DNA from: Elusimicrobiota bacterium
Lineage (GTDB): Bacteria; Elusimicrobiota; Elusimicrobia; 2-01-FULL-59-12; JACPXA01
Direction: 5' to 3'
Assembly: GCA_016196785.1 (NCBI GenBank)
Contig: JACPXA010000067.1
Coordinates: 1 to 15,215 of the forward strand
DNA: 15,215 bases
In this document: positions 7,453 to 12,392 of the stretch, piece after piece
How the letters are laid out: the number at the start of each line of letters is the position of its first letter
Numbering within the stretch: the first letter of the stretch is position 1
The notes under the pieces: model-generated
Databases searched by the model: none
What the model was told of the DNA's origin: nothing
The model's input: the letters and a program-made list of their open reading frames with translations, nothing else
Position numbers and translations under genes: made by a program

Positions 7453-8178
7453 TTATACCACAAAGTGGAGAAACTCTAGCCGGAAGAGCGGCGCTCGTGC
7501 TCGCGCTTTCTCCCATTCCGGATCAGTGAGCGGCCGTTGGTCCCATTCACACGACAGCGCGTCACCGAACGTCTTCTCCAGCGTCGTGACCAAGTGTTCA
7601 TACCAAGGCAGTCGCAGCGTCCCCTGATGCAAGACACAACCATGGCTGTGCCACTGAGCGCCGCCAGCAATTTTTTCCCCGGTCAAGAGGAGGTCGTCCC
7701 GACTAGGCACGGCAAAACAGCGACGGAGACCAACCGGCGGCGTCGCTTCCTGCTCAGCGAGCTCTATGGTGCACCCCAGGTGCCGCAGCGCCTCTTGAAG
7801 GATTCCGTGAATGAACCGGTAACTCTCGCGGACTCCCCTGGGGATCTGTTGCCCGTCATTCACCCACGCCAACGAAAAGCTCAGGTCCTGGGCATGCTCC
7901 ACCGCGCCCCCTCCTGTTGGCCGACGGACCACCGGCCGACCTTCTCTGACCCAGGGATGTCCCCGCCCCTCTTCCCAGGATTGCAGGCGACCCAAGGACA
8001 GGGTCGGCTCAGCCCATTGGAAGAAGCGGAGGGTCAACGTCTCTTGACCAGCCTGCCCTGAGCGAAGTCGAAGGGCCTGCACCGAGCGAAGGAGTAGCTC
8101 GTCAATCGCCATGTTCAACCCACCGTCCAAGGGCGGGTCCACCACCAACCGCCCAGTGATTAGCTGTGCACGGCTCAC
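7453..8178 (-). CDS. Lipoate-protein ligase A / octanoyltransferase (LplA/LipM-like) family protein
   Basis: The 241-residue protein belongs to the biotin/lipoate ligase fold. Signatures visible are NMAIDELLL (22-30), RRPTGGGAVEH (85-95), the Lys segment TGEKIAGGAQ with Lys169 (166-175), and LHQGTL (183-188). These enzymes attach lipoate or octanoate to the lipoyl domains of 2-oxoacid dehydrogenases or GcvH in the cytosol. Cys154 in RRCFAVPS lies about where LipM-type octanoyltransferases carry their catalytic cysteine, so a transferase rather than an ATP-using ligase is possible. The protein ends soon after the catalytic core and lacks the LplA C-terminal accessory domain, which also favours a transferase. 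Residues 35-44 (ALRLRSGQAG) are encoded by an inserted repeat and are not family sequence. The start is GTG with no Shine-Dalgarno sequence, eight bases after the upstream stop. The neighbours give no lipoylation context. Confidence 0.88.
   Translation of the reverse strand: MSRAQLITGRLVVDPPLDGGLNMAIDELLLRSVQALRLRSGQAGQETLTLRFFQWAEPTLSLGRLQSWEEGRGHPWVREGRPVVRRPTGGGAVEHAQDLSFSLAWVNDGQQIPRGVRESYRFIHGILQEALRHLGCTIELAEQEATPPVGLRRCFAVPSRDDLLLTGEKIAGGAQWHSHGCVLHQGTLRLPWYEHLVTTLEKTFGDALSCEWDQRPLTDPEWEKARARAPLFRLEFLHFVV
8056..8075. repeat. Short palindromic interspersed repeat inserted in-frame in the lipoate-ligase-like gene
   Basis: The sequence CCCTGAGCGAAGTCGAAGGG is an imperfect palindrome whose ends pair (GCCCT at 8055-8059 with AGGGC at 8072-8076). 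I recognise it as a member of a short repeat seen many times in genomes of several uncultivated bacterial groups; this recognition is from memory and was not checked. Here it is read in-frame on the minus strand as ALRLRSGQAG, between the MAIDE helix and the strand leading to RFFQW. Relatives of this protein have a much shorter loop at that place. Only one copy is seen in this window. Confidence 0.6.
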
Positions 8179-8185
8179 TGGCGAG

Positions 8186-8191
8186 ATTATA
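8186..8191 (-). promoter_or_regulatory. TATAAT box seven bases upstream of the GTG start of the lipoate-ligase-like gene
   Basis: On the minus strand a perfect TATAAT ends seven bases before the GTG at 8178 and overlaps the stop codon of the upstream gene. The arrangement matches the box before the queC-like gene and could be a leaderless promoter. No -35 hexamer is visible, and the genes are so close that co-transcription is at least as likely. It may be chance. Confidence 0.25.
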
Positions 8192-11100
8192 ACTGTTTTC
8201 GAATAGCTTTTTGCGTGAGGTTGACGGCGCAGATCTTGGCCTCCACGCCCTTAGGAATGATTCGGTTCGCTTGTTCCTGTAACGCCTCGATGACCTTGCT
8301 GAGTTCGGCTAGATACTCCGCGTCGTTGGTCGTCACGTACGGGAGGGCCCGATTGTGTAACTCGGACGCAGCGGGATCTGTGGGTGGAGTAAGATCGGAG
8401 TGAATTATCTCCGTGCGGCTTTTGCGGTCTGAACTCAAGAGAATCAGCGCGATGCCCAGCGCAACGTACATCCCCATCCATTGGAGGGGACCACCAGCCA
8501 CGAGGCTGAGTGGGGTGAGAAGAAGGACCCCGTGGGAACGATGTGAAAATGGAGTACGTCTCTGGGAAATTGGCCAAGGACCTCTCCCATGCCGCTCGAA
8601 AGGCGTGTGAAAGGAAGCCCAGGATCCCCGCACTGAGGGGCCAGCGGTCCCAGGGTTAGGTTGCACCAATTTTACGAGCAGTTCAACTTCGTCGCCTTCC
8701 GGATGAGGGACTCGAACAAGCACATAGTTCATGAGAAGCTTGCCATCTTCTGAACGGACAGGGTCATTATAAAGAAGACGGCCAAGACTCGGTGACGCCC
8801 TCACAGCCTCGAACGCTAACTCCGCTTCCTGGAGTTCATCGTGAGTCAATAGACGGAGAAAACTGGCTTGAGGCTGGCTTCTCAGGATTTTCGTAACCCG
8901 GGTGACGTCTACCCCAATAGTAAGTTGGTGAATTCCTTCCCCATGATCTGCGAGGAGCTTCTGCCTGGCGTAGGATGCTCTCGTCTTGATGACGTCCGGA
9001 TTGGGATCAATGAACTGAAGCAGTCTACCCCCGCTCCCTTGCGGGCGGAGTGCGTCAAATCGAGGTTGGGTGATGCCGACGGCGATGGTGGGGACCGGCA
9101 AATCGAAGAGGAACGATCTCCCTACATTCTGCCAGTGCTGCAACAGCGCTCCCTTCAGGATTTCTCCCTGTTTATACAGTCCTTCGAGTCCAAGTGCCCT
9201 GACCCTTGGCTTTTCAGAAACCAGTTGCTCTAACCGAGGATCAATCTCCTGTGCCCGATACGCTTCCGCTAATGTTTTCAGCCCCGAGCGTCTGACCCCC
9301 ACCAAGACGACATTCTTACCCTCCTCCCTACTGCCCTGGGCTTTTCCCAGGTCCGGGGGCAAGAACCAGTTGGTCTTTTGTGGGCGGATGGCCCCCCGCA
9401 TCAGCCAGTCAATAACGCCAGCGGCTTCCTCGGGGGAGGCATAGCGGCTGCCCAGGATGGCCTTTGTGGTCAACACAAGGCTGTTTTGATTCCTCCACCC
9501 CAATGCCGCATGCCACCGGAGAGTCATCTTTGAGGTATCGTTAGGATAGCCAATCTGAGTGAAGTATCCTGTGAACATCAAATAGTTCAAGATATTCGCT
9601 CCGTCCTGCCCGTTTAACAGGACAATGTCCACATCCGGGCTGATGGGACGTCCGGTGGTATCCTTCCCCCAAATGGCACCAATCGCTTCCCCAAAGGGGA
9701 TCAAGGTCGCTTTCTCATACTTCGTATAGGCCTCCTGCCGTCGGTTGAATTCTTCCACCTGCTCCGCGGTTGGGTGATCTGACAACAGTTGGGGGGGATC
9801 TGGCATCCGTTGAATGGGAATCTTGAGTGTCTGGAGGTTAATCACTCCATCCCGCACCCCGTTCACCCCCCACTCCTTCACCTTAGACCCCTCCTCGTCA
9901 GTGCGGACGACGACGATTACGTCGCTGTGCCGGTTCTTCGCGGCTTCGATGGATTCCTTCAGTTCCCCATTGGCTTCGCCCACGATCAGCACACGCCGCA
10001 AGCGAGGGACGCGATACCGAACTCTTCTCACGTTGGCAATCCTCTCTAGCATCCAGTCGATGGGGACGTCACCCGTCGTCCCGGGGGCTTCCAGCGAGAA
10101 TCCGGTCTCCCCTGCGCCGAAATAGATCACTTCACCACCCAGATCCTCCCCTTGAGATCGGTTCTTTTCATCCCACGCACTTGGCAGATTCGCTTCCCGT
10201 ACGGAGAGCACGTGGCTCCCGAAGGACCCTTGTCCTGAATGAACCAGGACCTTATCCAAGGGTCTCTTCTTACCCGTCACTCGTTTGACCGTTTCCTTGA
10301 GGGCTGTGACGTAAGCTTCTTCAGATGGATGCTTGGCCCGGTCAACGATCCCATCCGTACCAAAGGCGGTGAAGGCTCTCTTTTCATCTTCGAGGGAGGA
10401 GACGATGCTAATCACAGTGGCATCCCGAAACTTCGCGGTCTGAACCGCGGGACCTGCGATGGCTCCTCTCCTGTCCCACTCAACACCTACAATGTCCCCT
10501 TTCTTCACACCCCCCACGTTCAAGGTGTGTTCGACTGTAGGGTAGACCCACCCGACCCCTCCCAGGTCCTCAAAGGGGTAAGCCCCTTCGTCAACTTTAA
10601 CGAACTGTGACCAATCAAGGATGACCTCTTGGCTGTAGCTTCCCTCCAGCGCATCCGTCGTCGGTTCGTAGCCGTGGATCCGGAAACCTCGGTAGGCCTG
10701 AGGGTTTCCACCCAACGCCTCGGTGGTCAGGACCTCATGTTTACCGCTCAGCATGACGCCGATGTCACCTGGTTGCACGCCACCGACCGTTGCGATTTCC
10801 TTTCCCACCTCCGTGACCATGGCGATTCCAGCGCTTCCCAGAACGGTCCCAGTCTTCTTGTGATATTGGGTAAGAAGGGGGGAATCACCGACCGCTCTGA
10901 AGTCAGCCACAAGGATCCTGGCACGAATCTGTTGTGGCCCCAGCGATTGTTGGGTAGGAACGATGCCCTCTTCGAGCGGCCCGTGCACCCCGCGAGGTGT
11001 TACCATGGCTCGTTTATAGGAGACAGGGGTACTCGAACGCAAATCGGGAAGCTGCCCATACCGCAATTCACGTAACAACTTGGCTGGTTCATAGAGCGGC

Positions 11101-12335
11101 CCCCCCTCGTGCCGCTGGGCGAATGCCTCTAACTCGTCCACCGCCCATTCGATCCCATACCGGAGGACCCATCCGAAGGGGCCGCTGGTCAACAACCGTT
11201 GCATCGTGGTCGGGTCGCTGGATTGTTTGTGAAAGGCCTGAAGTTTCTCCCAGGCCCCCGATTGAGTGACGGCAAAGATCCCATCCGCCAGCCGAACCCC
11301 AGCGCCTTGAGCGACCGGGAACAAGGTTCCCAGTCCCATCGCCAGGTCCACATCGGCGACAGAGGCAACCCCCTCCTCCACGATACGGGCCGCCTCATTG
11401 ACCATCACCAGGGGTAAGCCGATCGGATCGAACCCCACCACGTTCCCCGTGAGCCGGATCCCTCGCTCGAGAAACATCTGGAGGAGTTCTTTGTCTACCC
11501 CGATTCCAGAATCCTTGGGGTCCTTGATGAGGGCAAGGAACCGCTCTTGGGTTGCATTGTCTGGTTCAAGTTGGGAGAGCAGCGTCAGACTCTCGACGTC
11601 CGGTTCCAGGCCAAACTGGTAGACGCGGTTCACATCCGCCGGGCTCACCTCTTGGTGCATGGTTTCTGAGAGCTCTCTGGCCAACGCCTTCGCTCTTTCT
11701 TGGGGAAGGGGTGTTCGCTGCTGATAGGTATAAATCCCCTTTCGGGTCTTTAACCCAAAGCGCTCGCGGCGATTCAGTTCCTCAAGGAATCTGGACGGTT
11801 TAGGGAAATACGTGTTCAACGCCGTTTGCAAACTTCCGATGATCGTGAATGAGGTATCCAGTCCGACGAAATCCAATAGCCGAAACGGATCCAGCGGCAT
11901 TCCGAACTGCCGCATGGCCCGAACGATCTGTTCAAACGAGGCCTCACCTGTCTCAAGCACGCGCATCACCTCGTTCAGATAGGTAAACAGGATCCGGTTA
12001 ACGATGAACCCTACGGAGTCCTTGACCACGATGGGTTGAAAACCGAGCGACTTCGCGAAGGCGATAGCGTCCTTGAGGATCTTAGGATCGGTCCATTCCG
12101 TTTGAACGATCTCTACCAGGTCGTTCCGATCCGGTGGATTAAATGGGTGAAACCCAATGACGCGCCGCCGTAGCCTCTCTGGAAGATTCCTCGCCAATGT
12201 CGTCACCGACAATGAAGAGGTGGTGGTGGCCAGAATCGGAAGGTCTTTTTCTGGCCATTCCTTAAGAAGAACCCCCAGTCGTTCGAAGATCCCCTGCTTG
12301 ATGTCCAGAACCTCACTGACTGACTCAATGATCAT
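8187..12335 (-). CDS. Large multidomain protein: N-truncated FadB-type 3-hydroxyacyl-CoA dehydrogenase + crotonyl-CoA-reductase-like MDR + AcpS-like fragment + membrane segment
   Basis: This ORF gives 1382 residues. Residues 1-112 match the second half of a 3-hydroxyacyl-CoA dehydrogenase N-domain, from MIIESVSEV (family VIEAV-E) through TTTSS, GFHPFNP and VNR. The His63/Glu75 catalytic pair and Asn113 are kept, but the GxGxxG half is absent. C-terminal dehydrogenase domains follow at about 107-203 (ending GLKTRKGIYTY) and 300-425 (NEAARIVEEG, then YEPAKLL). Residues about 437-985 resemble crotonyl-CoA carboxylase/reductase-type medium-chain dehydrogenases, including FRIHGYEPT, a first nucleotide-binding-like half (610-770) and a second (778-985) with FGEAIGAIWG and ILGSRYAS; the glycine loops of both are eroded. 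Residues about 1133-1175 (TIGVDVTRVTKI...LTHDELQEAE) resemble the start of AcpS. A hydrophobic stretch (about 1267-1301) suggests one membrane hairpin, and a short helical tail ends the protein. ATG 12335 is the first possible start and lacks a Shine-Dalgarno sequence. Catalytic activity is doubtful; the function is unknown. Confidence 0.8.
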   Translation of the reverse strand: MIIESVSEVLDIKQGIFERLGVLLKEWPEKDLPILATTTSSLSVTTLARNLPERLRRRVIGFHPFNPPDRNDLVEIVQTEWTDPKILKDAIAFAKSLGFQPIVVKDSVGFIVNRILFTYLNEVMRVLETGEASFEQIVRAMRQFGMPLDPFRLLDFVGLDTSFTIIGSLQTALNTYFPKPSRFLEELNRRERFGLKTRKGIYTYQQRTPLPQERAKALARELSETMHQEVSPADVNRVYQFGLEPDVESLTLLSQLEPDNATQERFLALIKDPKDSGIGVDKELLQMFLERGIRLTGNVVGFDPIGLPLVMVNEAARIVEEGVASVADVDLAMGLGTLFPVAQGAGVRLADGIFAVTQSGAWEKLQAFHKQSSDPTTMQRLLTSGPFGWVLRYGIEWAVDELEAFAQRHEGGPLYEPAKLLRELRYGQLPDLRSSTPVSYKRAMVTPRGVHGPLEEGIVPTQQSLGPQQIRARILVADFRAVGDSPLLTQYHKKTGTVLGSAGIAMVTEVGKEIATVGGVQPGDIGVMLSGKHEVLTTEALGGNPQAYRGFRIHGYEPTTDALEGSYSQEVILDWSQFVKVDEGAYPFEDLGGVGWVYPTVEHTLNVGGVKKGDIVGVEWDRRGAIAGPAVQTAKFRDATVISIVSSLEDEKRAFTAFGTDGIVDRAKHPSEEAYVTALKETVKRVTGKKRPLDKVLVHSGQGSFGSHVLSVREANLPSAWDEKNRSQGEDLGGEVIYFGAGETGFSLEAPGTTGDVPIDWMLERIANVRRVRYRVPRLRRVLIVGEANGELKESIEAAKNRHSDVIVVVRTDEEGSKVKEWGVNGVRDGVINLQTLKIPIQRMPDPPQLLSDHPTAEQVEEFNRRQEAYTKYEKATLIPFGEAIGAIWGKDTTGRPISPDVDIVLLNGQDGANILNYLMFTGYFTQIGYPNDTSKMTLRWHAALGWRNQNSLVLTTKAILGSRYASPEEAAGVIDWLMRGAIRPQKTNWFLPPDLGKAQGSREEGKNVVLVGVRRSGLKTLAEAYRAQEIDPRLEQLVSEKPRVRALGLEGLYKQGEILKGALLQHWQNVGRSFLFDLPVPTIAVGITQPRFDALRPQGSGGRLLQFIDPNPDVIKTRASYARQKLLADHGEGIHQLTIGVDVTRVTKILRSQPQASFLRLLTHDELQEAELAFEAVRASPSLGRLLYNDPVRSEDGKLLMNYVLVRVPHPEGDEVELLVKLVQPNPGTAGPSVRGSWASFHTPFERHGRGPWPISQRRTPFSHRSHGVLLLTPLSLVAGGPLQWMGMYVALGIALILLSSDRKSRTEIIHSDLTPPTDPAASELHNRALPYVTTNDAEYLAELSKVIEALQEQANRIIPKGVEAKICAVNLTQKAIRKQL

Positions 12336-12392
12336 GCCAGGTCTTCCGATAAGCGCTGGCGTCTCTTGGTCAGGGAATTGAGTGAGGATCTA
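12336..12392 (-). other. Junction between the two large genes: in-frame dehydrogenase similarity upstream of the ATG
   Basis: Reading upstream of ATG 12335 in the same frame gives TPALIGRPG just before MIIESVSEV, which continues the dehydrogenase consensus (a segment like LAxADLVIEAV-E). The frame is closed by TAG at 12392-12390 and has no ATG, GTG or TTG between. The upstream gene ends in another frame at TGA 12372-12370. So the similarity begins inside a stretch that neither annotated protein covers in the right frame. This could be a frameshift (natural, programmed or sequencing error), a non-standard start, or a decaying junction. Confidence 0.55.

Noticed and set aside
7441..7465. Inverted repeat CTTTG...CAAAG at the end of the lipoate-ligase-like gene as a terminator
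   Set aside because: The stem is only five base pairs and overlaps the coding end; no T-run follows in the direction of transcription.
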